Assembly (NCBI GenBank): GCA_004194705.1 | Contig: SADC01001337.1 | Coordinates: 186,001-250,000 of the forward strand | DNA from: Ditylenchus dipsaci | Taxonomy: Eukaryota; Nematoda; Chromadorea; Rhabditida; Anguinidae | Direction of reading: 5' to 3' | Length of the DNA stretch: 64,000 bases | In this document: positions 11,901 to 22,299 of the stretch, piece after piece | How positions within the stretch are numbered: the first letter of the stretch is position 1 | How the letters are laid out: each line of letters begins with the position of its first letter | Notes under the pieces: model-generated | The model's database searches: none | Told to the model about the DNA's origin: nothing | Seen by the model: only the letters and a program-made list of their open reading frames with translations | Position numbers and translations under genes: made by a program

Positions 11901-14900
11901 TTGTGATTTTACTGAACAATAATCATTGTTTCAGTTTGTTTTGTGTGCTCACATTTCGCTGCAGGACAAAATGAAGTTTTTAACAGAAATGAAGACTACC
12001 AAACTGCTTTGAGAAAGATTCGCTTTCCATTAGTAAGCAAGTTTTGTTAGAATAACTTTTAGCGTGACTTTTCAAAATATGGAAGCTAAAGCTATAAGAT
12101 TTCAGGGTCGAACTATTAGCTCACATGATGTAGTATACTGGCTAGGAGATTTCAACTACAGAATTTCTTTAAATGGTGAGGAGGTTAAAAGCGCAGCTAG
12201 AAGCCAAAACTTTGAACATCTTGTCAAATATGACCAACTCACTCAGCAGAAAGAAGCCGGAAATGTAATTGCAACTTCATCTTCATTATAAATGCAAGTT
12301 CTGTTGCAGGTGTTTCAAGGCTTCAAAGAAGGACCTCTCAATTTCGCACCTACATACAAATACGACACTTTTTCTGATGACTATGACACCTCGGAAAAAT
12401 GCCGATCTCCAGCTTGGACAGACAGAGTGCTTGGAGTGACGCTTTGGACTAGTTCGCCAACTGCAGTAAGATTTTCTAATCACTCTCAAATTCTATGTTG
12501 TTTAATAAAAATTACATGAAAATTATGGTCGATTTAGCAAATGCTGTATTTAAATGTAGCCCTTTCATTTAACTGCACTCTTAACACCATAAACCCTCTA
12601 ATAAGCCATTAAACCAAAACTGACAAAATATTACCATCTCAGAATGGCTCGAAAGCTTAGAAAAAATGGCAAGCAAAAGAGAAGATTAAATCCAGCCTAA
12701 ATAAAGCCAGCCAAGGATCTTCCGAGGCTGGCTTTTGCAAATAAAGTTATTTCGGGTTCATTTTGTTCATTTTTAGCAAGGTTGCTTTTTTGAGGATTTA
12801 TGCTTGTCACTTTATAGTTATCGGGTCAATTTATAGTCGATAAAATATATTATCACAAAAATTATTTTCGTGATGTGTCACCAGGGTGTCAGGTGCCCTA
12901 GGGTCAAACTAGTCAAAATTGCCCTTTTGAATTTTTAAAGATGTAAGAAAGAGGACTAATAATTTTTAAAATTTTCATTTACCTAAAAGTCTACAATTCC
13001 TGATAAGTATTTTTTTTTACGAAAATATAGTTTTTTTGAAAATTTTTGTTTTCGTTTGGAAAAATGTAGTAAAATACTAATTCTTCTAAAGCTCTAAAAC
13101 AATATGCTGGTTTAGTTATGGTCGATCCGAGCTCAAAACGTCAGACCATCGACCAGTGGCTGCCATTTTCAACATGAATGTATTGAAAGTGCAGTTAGAC
13201 AAATGTGAAGAAATTATCTCTGACGTAGTCTGGTAACATTATTCTTTACAAAAAATAATGAACATCCAATAAAAGTATTATGCAGCTCTATGGGACCTCC
13301 TGATGCCACTATTTTGTGCTCTATAGAAGGATGTCCAGATAGTTTTCCGACTAATGCTTGTGCCTTCATTTTTGAAAAGCTGCAAAATGAGTTGGGAATT
13401 CAAATACTGGCATCCAAGTAATTATTTATAAACTTTTTTTTATCAAATCAAAAACTCAATTTAGGATTGAACGCCAATATTTACACATAATTTTACCCAG
13501 TGGTGTAGAAGCATTGGTAAGGACGATTAAAATTACGGATTTTGACAAATAATAATTTTAAGGCTTCCCTGAGCATGGACCAAATCACCCTATTCAGCGG
13601 TCAAAAGCTACATGTCCAGTTGCGATCGCCCGATTGGGTGGTGAGTATGCTGAGAAAATATCTACCTTGTTCAGAGAGGCTAGAGAGGAGGCTGCCAGTC
13701 TAGACGGATCTTCAGATGCCCAGTTGTGGACTGCTGTCAACATCAACTTAGAAGGTTATTTGTGTAAAAAATTGTGGGCTCAGGTACTTATATGAAAGAG
13801 AACGCGCACAGAAAATTTAAATTTTATTTTTTTTTTGATTTTTACACAGGTTCTAATCATGATGGACAAGATTTTCGGTGTTACCAAACAGCCTTTTTAG
13901 ATTTCTTATTTGCTTTAAGAATGCGTATCAAAAAATTCAACAAAGAGTGCAAAAGTTTTGTAAATTTTTAAAGATATCTCTATCCAACTATCTGTTTCCA
14001 AAAATATGCCTTGATCCCCCTGTTGTTTTTTCTTGAAAAATGCCTTGGTTCCCCTGTTGTTTTTAAGGTGATCTTTTAAACCATAATAATCATGATCACC
14101 ATAATCACAGTGTTACCCTACGTTCACAATGGCTCCGCATCCGCATGCAAATGCGCACGAAAAACGGATCATTGTGTAGGGGTATTACCATAATCATAAT
14201 GAACAAGGGGGACCAAGGCATATTTTGGCAACAGATAGGGGGATAGAACAAAGATATTTCGAAACAGTCCATCGGAATGTTATCTCACTTTTAAGTTTGC
14301 TACGCTTTTGTCCCATTTTATAAGCCATTGGCAGAATTTGGTCGTTCTTAAAGGGGCATGGTTACCTGTCACAAATTATGTCCCTCCAATTCAAAAACTT
14401 TTCCCGAATCAATGAAGTTCTGTACGGATTTTCGAACTTGGTTTTTAACTAAACTATAACTAAAATTAAATTCTAGTCTTTGTTTTGTTAGATACCAAGC
14501 TGAAAAATCCGTACAGAAGTTCGACCATTCGGAAAATTTTTGAATTGGCGCAACCAAATTCAAAAAAAAACAGGTGACCATGCCCCTTTAAGACGAATAA
14601 GACATCTGGAAGACCCTTCTTCTACGACCAATAATCTTACAAAATAAAATTTTGACACCATTCTGCTAGCTAATAACACCTCTGTCGAACAAAAAAGGCT
14701 CAAATTTAAAAAAGTTCTGGCAAAAGTAATTTTGAGCATTTATAAAGCTTGACCCTGTACTTTTCAATTTTAGCTGGGGTTGTCATAACAAAAAGTCGAA
14801 GTACCTGTCTAACGCCACCATATTTATTTTGTTTACCAGTGCTTTATAAGCTCACATTTCAGAAGATGAGGACGAAGATGCAAGTGGAATTATGAGATCA

Positions 14901-15016
14901 AACACACCAAATAGTAATTCTTTTGCTGATTTTGAGCTGATCGGTCAGGATTCATCAAGAGGTTATTATTTTTGGTGAACTTTTAATAAAATATTCTGAT
15001 TTTAGGATCATACTAA
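5913..15016 (+). CDS. SYNJ: synaptojanin, phosphoinositide phosphatase
   Basis: Two-domain phosphoinositide phosphatase that strips PI(4,5)P2 during clathrin uncoating and synaptic-vesicle recycling. 27 exons, about 1,000 residues. Sac1 domain: exons 5913-6036, 6100-6189, 6241-6383, 7090-7217, 7287-7397, 7451-7642 ([26 protein letters not shown]), 7694-7760, 7810-7906 (NLLGSKEG), 7957-8120, 8177-8231 ([10 protein letters not shown]), 8823-8846, 8899-9054 ([10 protein letters not shown]), 9107-9263. 5-phosphatase: 10128-10230 ([10 protein letters not shown]), 10284-10350, 10397-10484, 10539-10792 ([12 protein letters not shown]), 11935-12032, 12106-12264 (WLGDFNYRI), 12310-12465 (SPAWTDRVL), about 13116-13232 ([10 protein letters not shown]). 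RRM-like domain: 13286-13417, 13465-13516, 13563-13640. Tail: 13679-13754, 14863-14961, 15006-15016, ending DSSRGSY. There is no proline-rich domain. One-base frame breaks lie near 8225, 10149, 12431 and 12443; adding one base at each restores DRTNSV, VDRAKEM, DRVLW and LHYGRSEL. Introns are full of foldback elements. Confidence 0.95.
6741..7074. mobile_element. TACAGTC-family foldback in synaptojanin intron
   Basis: Sits in intron 3 (6384-7089). The left end is GAGTCGAGCCTCGATATAG and the right end is AAATCGAGTTTGACTGTA. The inverted halves share GTTCGTTTCCGCCTAGG and its complement, plus a GGATTCCGATTTTACCGATC segment. It probably belongs to the same pogo/Tigger-like family as the 1872-2320 copy. 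Confidence 0.65.
8258..8680. mobile_element. TACCGTA-family element in synaptojanin intron
   Basis: Left end TACCGTATTTTTCTAGTAAG (from 8258); right end TTATTAGAGGAAATACGGTA (to 8680). Flanked by TA. The interior holds inverted ATAAATAACCCCC units around 8430-8470 and 8560-8600. It sits just after the catalytic Sac1 exon. Confidence 0.65.
9621..9815. repeat. TACCGTA-family element, one end preserved
   Basis: TACCGTAATATCTTTAATAA at 9621, then repeated AAGGCCCCAC units and a CCCATGGGGCC segment near 9786. The far terminus is not recognisable. A long open frame on the minus strand here is repeat sequence, not a gene. Confidence 0.45.
9900..10034. repeat. short TACAGTC-family foldback
   Basis: TACAGTCAACTCTCCCAATA at the left, AGAGAGTCGACTGTA at the right, TA on both sides. 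At 135 bp it looks like a deletion derivative of the 18702-19130 type. It lies in the long intron between the Sac1 and 5-phosphatase halves of synaptojanin. Confidence 0.6.
10970..11385. repeat. foldback with TTGCGGAC tandem units
   Basis: The left end AATGCCGGGTTGGTTAGACT is the near complement of the right end AGTCTGGCCAACCCAAAATG. Inside are many short units of TTGCGGAC or its complement GTCCGCAA, so both strands stay partly open for 60-90 codons without being genes. Located in a synaptojanin intron. Confidence 0.6.
14348..14591. repeat. TTAA-flanked AGGGGCATG foldback
   Basis: TTAA (14348-14351) is followed by AGGGGCATGGTTACC; the other end reads GGTGACCATGCCCCT then TTAA (14588-14591). 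The arms include TTCTGTACGGATTTTCGAAC and its complement. Same family as 16690-16924, 18032-18265 and 21598-21829. It lies in the penultimate long intron of synaptojanin. Confidence 0.7.
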
Positions 15017-15743
15017 ATTACTCAAGTTCAAATGGAAGAAGTAACATATTAATTTGATTGAAGCAATAACCATAGATTTTCTACAGAAACACAAAGTATT
15101 ATAATTTTCCTAAAACATTCCTTTTCTATATTCTCTCAGATAATTTATCTGTGCGCCATTATTTCAGTGCAATTTCGTATATGTCCAGCCTTTCTTTCAC
15201 TTCCAAATGGTCTCAATTATTGCTTCTCCTGTTTTATGAATTCTCTTTGGTTTCAATCTAGTCCGAAATCTGTGAAATATTTCGTGTTTGTGGTGGGTAG
15301 AATACAAAAGCCAGTGGACATAACATAGCCAAAGCATTCCATTTCTCTGTATACATAGTGCATTTGCCATGCAAATAAACTTTTTTGAGGGTTTTAATTC
15401 TAGTTAAAGCAAGGAACAGAAACAAAAACTGAAATCAGAACCAAACTTATACTTTTTTGCAACGCATGACACAAGTTAACGTGAAGGTTAACTGGCTTAA
15501 ATTTTAAAAAATCTGTGTATAGGAAAGAAGTAAAACACAGAACGTCATAAAAAGGCTAATTATAAATATCCTGGAAAAAATATGGGTCACCAACAAATTT
15601 GCTGAACTGGCACTTATTTTTTATTTTTAGTGTATTGTTTGGATGCAAAATGATCGCCGAGAATTTCTCTACGTGATGCGATTTTTCGTAGATGTGCCGA
15701 AAAGGATTGTACCTGGTAAAAATACTTTTTATATAAATTTTTA

Positions 15744-15856
15744 TACAGTCAAACCTCGATTGAACGACCCCCTAGAGACCAGATCTAGGGGTCGTTCAAT
15801 CGAGGCTTTCATACCAGAAAGTAAAAAAGGGGTGATTAAATCGAGCTTTCACTGTA
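15744..15856. repeat. short TACAGTC-family element
   Basis: Starts TACAGTCAAACCTCGATTGA; ends TTAAATCGAGCTTTCACTGTA. The inner segment GAACGACCCC is followed by the complement GGGGTCGTTCAATCGAGG. This is the classic look of a miniature Tigger/pogo relative with TA duplication. Confidence 0.65.
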
Positions 15857-16062
15857 ACAGTTCGATTTCAGCAAAAATGCAAGTTTATTTCGAACAACAA
15901 TAACAACTGAACCCAACCAACAATAATGAACGGCTACACATGTCCTACAGATGAGAATGGGATTAAATTCACAGACTATAAAGGGGTCCAGTAATTATCC
16001 GTTTCACCCCTTTTCTTGTTTTCTTATTTGATCCGTTACGGATATCCGCTACATATCCTACA

Positions 16063-16446
16063 TAGCGCTGTAACGGTACCGGTGCCGAAAATGTTTAGGT
16101 CGGTGCCTGGTGCCGTCATTTTAAAAGTCGGTGCCGGTGCAGTGCCCGGTACCGAAATTCGAGAAGTCGGTGCCCGGTGCCAAGATTTTTCAGGTTGATG
16201 CCATGCACGACTAAAACTGAAAAAAAACATGGTACCAAACGAAAAGTACTTCTGTCGAACAACCAGCTACACAATCTTTAGCGACACAAGCTCTCGTATT
16301 AATACATTTCATCGTTTGTTTCATTCGTAGTACAAAAAAAATCGGTGTGGCGCTGGCCCCGTGGCCGGTGCGGTGCCCGGCGGCGAAAATTTTTTGGCCG
16401 GTGCCCGGTGCGGTGCCGGTGCCGAGATTTGAGATTTACAGCACTG
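16063..16446. mobile_element. nonautonomous hAT-type element (384 bp)
   Basis: Flanked by the perfect 8-bp duplication ATCCTACA (16055-16062 and 16447-16454). The ends are TAGCGCTGTAACGG and the complement of CAGTGCTGTAAATC, close to the CAG-G-TGTAA ends of hAT elements. The subterminal regions are GC-rich runs of GGTGCCGGTGCCGAAA. A relative lies at 48459-48806. Confidence 0.75.
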
Positions 16447-16689
16447 ATCCTACAGATGAGAAAAGTCCGTTTCACAAAAAAACCAAAAAATATAAAAAAG
16501 ATCCTGAATTCGAATCCAGCAGAGCTTAACGGATATCCGTGAAGGATATGATTTAAAACGTCATAATGAATATTATGGATGTATAACGGAATTTAAATTA
16601 AAGTGATCGTTACATCGGAGGGTCTCTAAATCGGGGGTATGTTTCCTTATATTTTGAACTGAACCGAGCAAATTGAGCCAAGCAGGTCG

Positions 16690-16924
16690 TTAAAGGGCTA
16701 TTGCCACCTGTTTGGAGTTTTCGCCTGCTAATTCTAAAAAATTCACCCAATTATTGAACTTCTGTACGGATTTTTCAGCTCGGTTTCTAACAAAACAAGG
16801 CCTAGAATTTAATTTTTGGCATAGTTTTGTTAGAAACCAAGTTGAAGATTTAGTACCCAAAACCCGTACCAAAATTTGAATTGGCGGAGGACAACCGTTG
16901 TCGGAGACAACAATGGCTCTTTAA
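16690..16924. repeat. TTAA-flanked AGGGGCATG-family foldback
   Basis: TTAA then AGGGCTATTGCCACC at the left; CAATGGCTCT then TTAA at the right. The arms carry CTTCTGTACGGATTTTTCAG as in the 14348-14591 copy. It appears inserted inside a TACAGTC-family element whose right end AAATCGAGGTTTTTGACTGTA closes at about 16969, so the two insertions are nested. Confidence 0.65.
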
Positions 16925-17439
16925 ATAGAGGGCGTCGTTAAACCGGTTAAATCGAGGTTTTTGACTGTACATGTTTCACTGTAAAGCTTTCTTTGGCTCA
17001 CGTTTAGTTGCGCTTCAATGGTATTGAAACCAACGAGCTCTACATACTATGCTTCACTTTTTTCCGGTTCCTTCTATCGCACTACATAGTAAGTTATATG
17101 TTTCTGTAGAAGTATATCTTATTTTAAGGAATTCAATTTACTTCAGACAGAACCATTAATTAATAAGGCAAAATTTTGAGCAAATCACTACGCTTCGCAA
17201 ACTGTTGAAATAATGTTCAACCAAGTTTTGTCTTGAAGAAATTTTCAAAATTTTTTCTTTGTAGCTCAAAAACTTATTCGACGGTAAAAAACCAAGGCAA
17301 GATTGGTAGATTTCTAGATTCCAGCAGCACTGATTTTTTAAATTTGAAAATTTTCTCTGAAAGGGAAATTGGGAAAAATTCTTTTATTTATTTTTTGTTG
17401 TAGTCGACTACTACTTTTTGTTGTAGTTATTGTCATATT

Positions 17440-17650
17440 TTAGGCTGAATGAACATTACAGTTTGATTGAAGAGCGATCATTTTTAAGCGTGGAAGCACA
17501 TCAAAGGAAATTATTTGATGGACATATAAAAAATAATCTTTGAAGAAGCTCACAAATAATTCAATTAGTTTTTGTATATACTGCAGTTATTGCAATACAA
17601 AAACATTTATTATCATAAAATTATAGCAACTAAATTGAATTTTGTTCTAA
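17440..17650 (+). promoter_or_regulatory. promoter region of secreted protein copy 1
   Basis: This region aligns by eye with 23567-23772 in front of the paralogue, including GAATGAACAT, ATTTGATGGACATA, TTTTTGTATATACTGCAGTT and TTGCAATACAAAAA. The GTATATA at 17574-17580, about 75 bp before the ATG, is a TATA-box candidate. Conservation of the whole block between copies shows that the duplication carried the promoter. Confidence 0.6.
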
Positions 17651-20167
17651 ATGATGCATTTATCCTTTGCTATTTTGGTTTTCATACTTTCTGCAACTAC
17701 TGATGCGAGAACAACCCGAATTCAAGCTAATGACCCAGAAATAAGCAAGGCTGATGCTATAGCTGAGCAGAAACTGATGCTGGACTGCTTGGTGGGTTAA
17801 AATAAATTTTTTATATATTTGAACCAAGAAATAAAATATAAGTTTCGAATGAGAATCTAAAAACTCAAAAGTGTGTGTGTTTAAAGTGTTCTTCGCGAAA
17901 CATACAGACCGAAATTTTAGGTTTCGTTTACCTTAAAATATCTGTAAATTATCCAAGGCAATTATCATCGAGCCTACTAGTGAATACATCCCCCCCCCGC
18001 GCCCCCTCCCAACGATTTTCCATGTTTTTACTTAAAGGACCATGGTCATCTATTCTTAAAGTTCTTCGCCAATTCAAGTTTTTCCAAAACATTGAAATGC
18101 TGTACGGTTTTTAAAACTTTGTTTTAACAAAACCAAGGCTAGAATTGAATTCTAGGCCTTGTTTTGTTAGAAACTAAGTTGAAAAATCCGTACAGACATT
18201 CAATGATTAGGAAAAAATTTGGAATTCCCGGGCACAACCTCTTATTAGCGTGGGCCGCCCTTTAAGTGAAAAGAGCCAGAATAGATGTCCTCTAATAGAG
18301 CCGCATGCCGCTTTATTTTTCAACCTCCAAAATTTTTTTGACTCCACGTTAAAAGTGCAATAAAACATGGTTTACCCCCTCAAATTTTGCCTCTACCTTT
18401 TTAGCTTTTATTTCAGCAGTTCTACTCCTACAAAGTAACTTTAAATTTGAATGGCATCATGCGTGTCCTTAGCGATCCAGCTCAAAAAACGACTATGGAA
18501 AATGCTCAGCTGGCTAATTTTACTAGTTTTATGCAAAGTTTCTCGTCAGAACAGCTTCAAAGATTATCTGCTATTTTCGAAAATGTCAAACACTATAGCG
18601 GAGAAAAGGAAGCATCTGCTGACATCAATAAAGTGCTGATGGAAGTAAAAAGTGTAAGTTACAAATCAAAATTTCATAGAAAAGCATCTTTAAACATACA
18701 CTACAGTCGACGCTCCCAATAACATACACCCAAAAGTTCGTTCCCGCCTAGGGTCCGACACTTCTTTCTAGCCCCATTTTGTCAAATTTTTTTTTTTTCT
18801 GTTTTGATAATATGGTCACAAATATCGCAAGGATTCCGATTTTGCCAATCATTTTTGCAGAAAAGAATGACTTTGACATTTAAAAAGCAAAAACTTCCAT
18901 TAACATACACCTGTTTTGGATTTCGGTGTATGTTAATTGGAGTTTTCGATTTTTAAATGTCAAAATCATTTTTTTCTGCAAAAATCGGCAAAATCGGAAT
19001 CCTTACGATATTTGCGACCATACTGTCAAAACAGAAATGGAAAAATTTGAAAAAATGGGGCTAAAAAAAGTGTCGGACCCTAGGCGGAAACGAACTTTTG
19101 GGGTGTATGTTATTGGGAGCGTCGACTGTACCTTGTTCAAAATCGTTTTCAGCATGTATATAGACCAATTAGTTCTTCTGTTATTTACTTTCTATTTTTG
19201 TCTTGGTTCCCTGTTATTTTTGGTTTGTGCTCAGGGTGACCGACTCAATTTTCAAAAAAGGTGGCAAAATATTCCCGAAAGGTGTTATTGCAAGAAAATT
19301 CTTTTTGTAAAAGTGGCATGGTGACAAAAAATGACAAAAATGCCACCTTTCATTTTTCAAAAAAAAAGACAACAACCACTGGCTTAGTTTTTCCAGTTGA
19401 GCACGTTTGTAAATTCAGTATCTTTAAAAAATCACGTAAATTGATGAGAATATTGAATTAGCATGTATATTTTAATGTGACATCCTTTCGGCATAATAAT
19501 TTCGCCTTGCTAGTGAAACCCAAATTTTTATCACCAGATTCGTGTTCAGTATAATCAATTAGCATAAAAAATGGTAGCGCTTTTAACCGCAACTTGGGTT
19601 TTGCTTATTTTTCTTAAACTTTTGTGATTTTTTTCCAAGCTAAAGACACCATCTGCTAATCTAGTTTCTGTCGAGTCATCGTTTACTACAACATATTTGC
19701 AACATTTGAGCACCTAACGATTTTGACATACAATCTCAAAATTTCTAAAGATTCAGGCTGCCATGTAAAGTACAAATCTTTAAATAAAGTACAGATAAGA
19801 AAAAATTTTATGAGTAAGACTGGCTAAAATGAAAACCTTGGGTAAATAGTTTTCTAGAGTCGGTCCTTCTCATGTTAATACAGTAGCTATCGTAAAAAAG
19901 TTCTACTTGTTGTGTTCATAATTCAAAATTTAGATCAATCACCCGAACAAATTAGAACTATTTTTGAAGAACTTTGAGGTCTTTGGCCGTTGGATGGATA
20001 AAATGATGCGAACCTATTCTCCAAAAGTCAGCACAACTGGTTCATACAATAGTGTTTCTGCTGGAAAGTGCCCTTGCAAAGTGTGCACCAAACAAAACAT
20101 CTGTATTGACGTGGATCATGAGACTGCTCAGTCTTTGATTAAATCGTTGCAGTCCCACCCAGTGTAA
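17651..20167 (+). CDS. small secreted Cys-rich protein, copy 1
   Basis: Three exons, 17651-17791, 18417-18653 and 19934-20167, phase 0 at every join, 203 residues. Residues 1-20 form a signal peptide (LSFAILVFILSATTDA), so secretion is likely. The middle exon is helical and acidic (VLSDPAQKTTMENAQLANF, FSSEQLQRLSAIF). The third exon carries a Cys cluster C-P-C-K-V-C-x5-C. I do not recognise the family. The start could be the first or second of two adjacent ATGs; either leaves the signal intact. Polyadenylation signal AATAAA at 20279. Its tandem paralogue starts 3.6 kb downstream. Intron 2 carries the foldback at 18702-19130. Confidence 0.75.
18032..18265. repeat. TTAA-flanked foldback in intron
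   Basis: TTAA then AGGACCATGGTCATC; right end GGGCCGCCCT then TTAA. The arms contain GCTGTACGGTTTTTAAAAC and the complement AAAAATCCGTACAGAC. AGGGGCATG family, lying in intron 1 of the secreted-protein gene. Confidence 0.6.
18702..19130. mobile_element. TACAGTC foldback, well preserved
   Basis: Ends TACAGTCGACGCTCCCAATA and TATTGGGAGCGTCGACTGTA are exact inverted repeats. Both arms carry GTTCGTTCCCGCCTAGGGTC-type cores. The near-perfect ends suggest a recent insertion into intron 2 of copy 1 only; copy 2 lacks it. Confidence 0.75.
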
Positions 20168-20278
20168 GCGGTGATACCTCTGGCAGTGGAAACAATAAGA
20201 GCCAATTTTACTAATCTTTTCTAGCTTTACGACTTTTTTTTACATTTTGTCAGTTTCTCATCACAATCAAAATTTTAG

Positions 20279-20284
20279 AATAAA
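20279..20284 (+). terminator. polyadenylation signal, secreted protein copy 1
   Basis: AATAAA 112 nt after the stop codon, in a segment (TTTCTCATCACAATCAAAAT) that is also conserved after copy 2, where the matching AATAAA is at 28150-28155. Confidence 0.5.
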
Positions 20285-20765
20285 CTTTTCATCGATTTAA
20301 AAATAAAAAAATTTGCCAGAATATATCTTTGTTTGGTTTGGTTGACATTCCCACTTTGTGGACTAATCGACAAAGCAACCTTAGACCTGATAGAAAATAA
20401 ACATAAAACGCGAAAAAACTATTGAAAAGACCTATTCTGATTAGAAAAAAGCTTAAATGTGAGATGAATGCGAGCATGGGCCTTAAATAGACATGCCCGT
20501 GCGTTTTGAAAAGTAAGGCGGAGGGACCAGCAAATTTTTTGTATCGTTCCATTTTGGACTTGTTTTGCGTCAAATCTAATATTGATGATTTTATATTACT
20601 TTTAAAACTAGGTAGAAAACTTAACAAATTTACATGAAAGCGCATGTAAAAATTGTTCGAGAAAGAGAAGAAGTGCTGGTTCCTGCCTTTTATCCGTGTC
20701 AGGCACGGGCACGCTTCTTTGAGAGTCTTTTTTCTCTACTATAATAGAAAAAATGGGTATCTATG

Positions 20766-21002
20766 TACCGTATAACCTCTATTAAACGGGCACCCCTACA
20801 GTTAACGTTTTTCAAATTTGCTTTGCTTTTTTAACCCCAATATTGTTTATTTTTCGAAACGGACGACCACTCATTTTATAGAACTTCACAAACTCTGGTG
20901 GTCGTCCGTTTCGAAAAATAAACAATATTGGGGTTAAAAAAGCAAAGCAAATTTGAAAAACGTTAACTGTAGGGGTGCCCGTTTAATAGAGGTTTTACGG
21001 TA
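20766..21002. mobile_element. TACCGTA-family near-perfect palindrome
   Basis: Left arm TACCGTATAACCTCTATTAA continuing through GGGCACCCCTACAGTTAACG; right arm is the complement, ending GTTTAATAGAGGTTTTACGGTA. The arms stay nearly identical for about 100 bp around a short centre near 20885, so the insertion should be young or maintained by repair between arms. Confidence 0.75.
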
Positions 21003-21361
21003 CTCTCTTTTTTCACACCCTAGGGCGCTATCACTGTTTTCGTCAATATATTTTTTTTAAAAGTTAGTCTTCCTTATAATTCTTGGTGTTCTCTAGCCAC
21101 TTGTTCCTGAGAGCACATCCTGGTGCAGAATTTCACGATTAACATGATAGTGAAAAAGAAGTTCTAAAAAGGTCACTATTTCTATCCCTACGCACCAACC
21201 ACGTCAAGATTTTCGCGTATGCAACTTCAAGCTCGTGTGAGCTAAGAAAATGCATGAAAAATTTTTTTAGCCCTTTTTTATCAGCCCTTAACTTCGGTGG
21301 TAATTGTTAGACAAATATACAATCTGGACACCAGATTCGTATTTACTATTGTCGATTCACT

Positions 21362-21829
21362 TTAAAGGGGCATGCCCGTGCGTTAAGGCGCGAACCAGCA
21401 GTTTTTTTCGAATTTTTTCGAATGGTCCCATTTTTCACTCGTTCTACGTCAAATCTGATATAGATGACCTCATACTGCTTTTGAAAACTAGACAGAAAAC
21501 TTAAAAAATCTAGACGAGAACGAATGTAAAAATTTATCGAGAAAGAAAAGAACTGCTGGTTCGCGCCTTTTCTCCCCATCGGGCACGATCATGCCCTTTA
21601 AAGGGGCATGGTCACCTGTTACTGATTTTATACCCTCCAATTCAAATTTTTTTCGAATCATTGAATTTCCGTACGGATTTTTCAACTTGGTTCCTAACAA
21701 AATTATACTTAAAATAAATTCTAGGCCTTGTTTTGTTAGACACCGAGTTTAAAAATACGTAGAGAAGTTGAATGATTAGGAAAACAATTTGAATTGGCAA
21801 ATTCAAAAACGGTGACCATGCTACTTTAA
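21362..21829. mobile_element. two abutting TTAA-flanked foldbacks sharing one TTAA
   Basis: The first runs 21362-21601 (TTAA-AGGGGCATGCCCGTGCG to ATCATGCCCT-TTAA) and the second 21598-21829 (TTAA-AGGGGCATGGTCACC to GGTGACCATG). They share TTAA at 21598-21601. The first carries AAGGCGCGAACCAGCAG arms as in 55301-55541; the second carries CCGTACGGATTTTTCAAC arms as in 14348-14591. Confidence 0.7.
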
Positions 21830-22299
21830 AAACTGCTTTCGAAATTCCAAAGTCAGTGTCATATTTCGGTACTTCTTTAGTTGGGGGGCCCACCCAAAAA
21901 TTTTGGATTTTTCTTTTTTCTAAATTGTTTTTATTGGTACAAACAACACTAACAATGCCCACTAACAGTCACAAACATAAATCTCACTAATCTGACTCCA
22001 CAAATGAAAGAAAATATCTGAACCATCAAATTTACGTCTCCAAACAAAGTCAGATATGTAAGATTTAAATAAAGACCTTGCGGTGCCAAATTCATTCTTG
22101 TGATGTTTTTATACTTCTGCCACATCGATTCAACTGCTTGAGTGTGTGCTCCAGACTCAGGATCCACAAAGTTCATAGAATGGTTGACAGTGAGGTGGCG
22201 GAAATTTTGACAAAAATCCAAAATTTTGGGTGGGCCCCCACTAAAGAAGTACCCATATTTCAAAGTGTGGAATAACCGTCAGATTTTTTTATTTTTTGT

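Noticed and set aside
5913..15016. Programmed ribosomal frameshifting in synaptojanin
   Set aside because: Breaks occur at four unrelated short runs without slippery heptamers or a shared downstream structure; sequence error is simpler.
21642..22263. 104-106 codon minus-strand frames
   Set aside because: They span TTAA foldback arms and an adjoining inverted GGGGCCCACCCAAAATTTT segment, with no exon structure.
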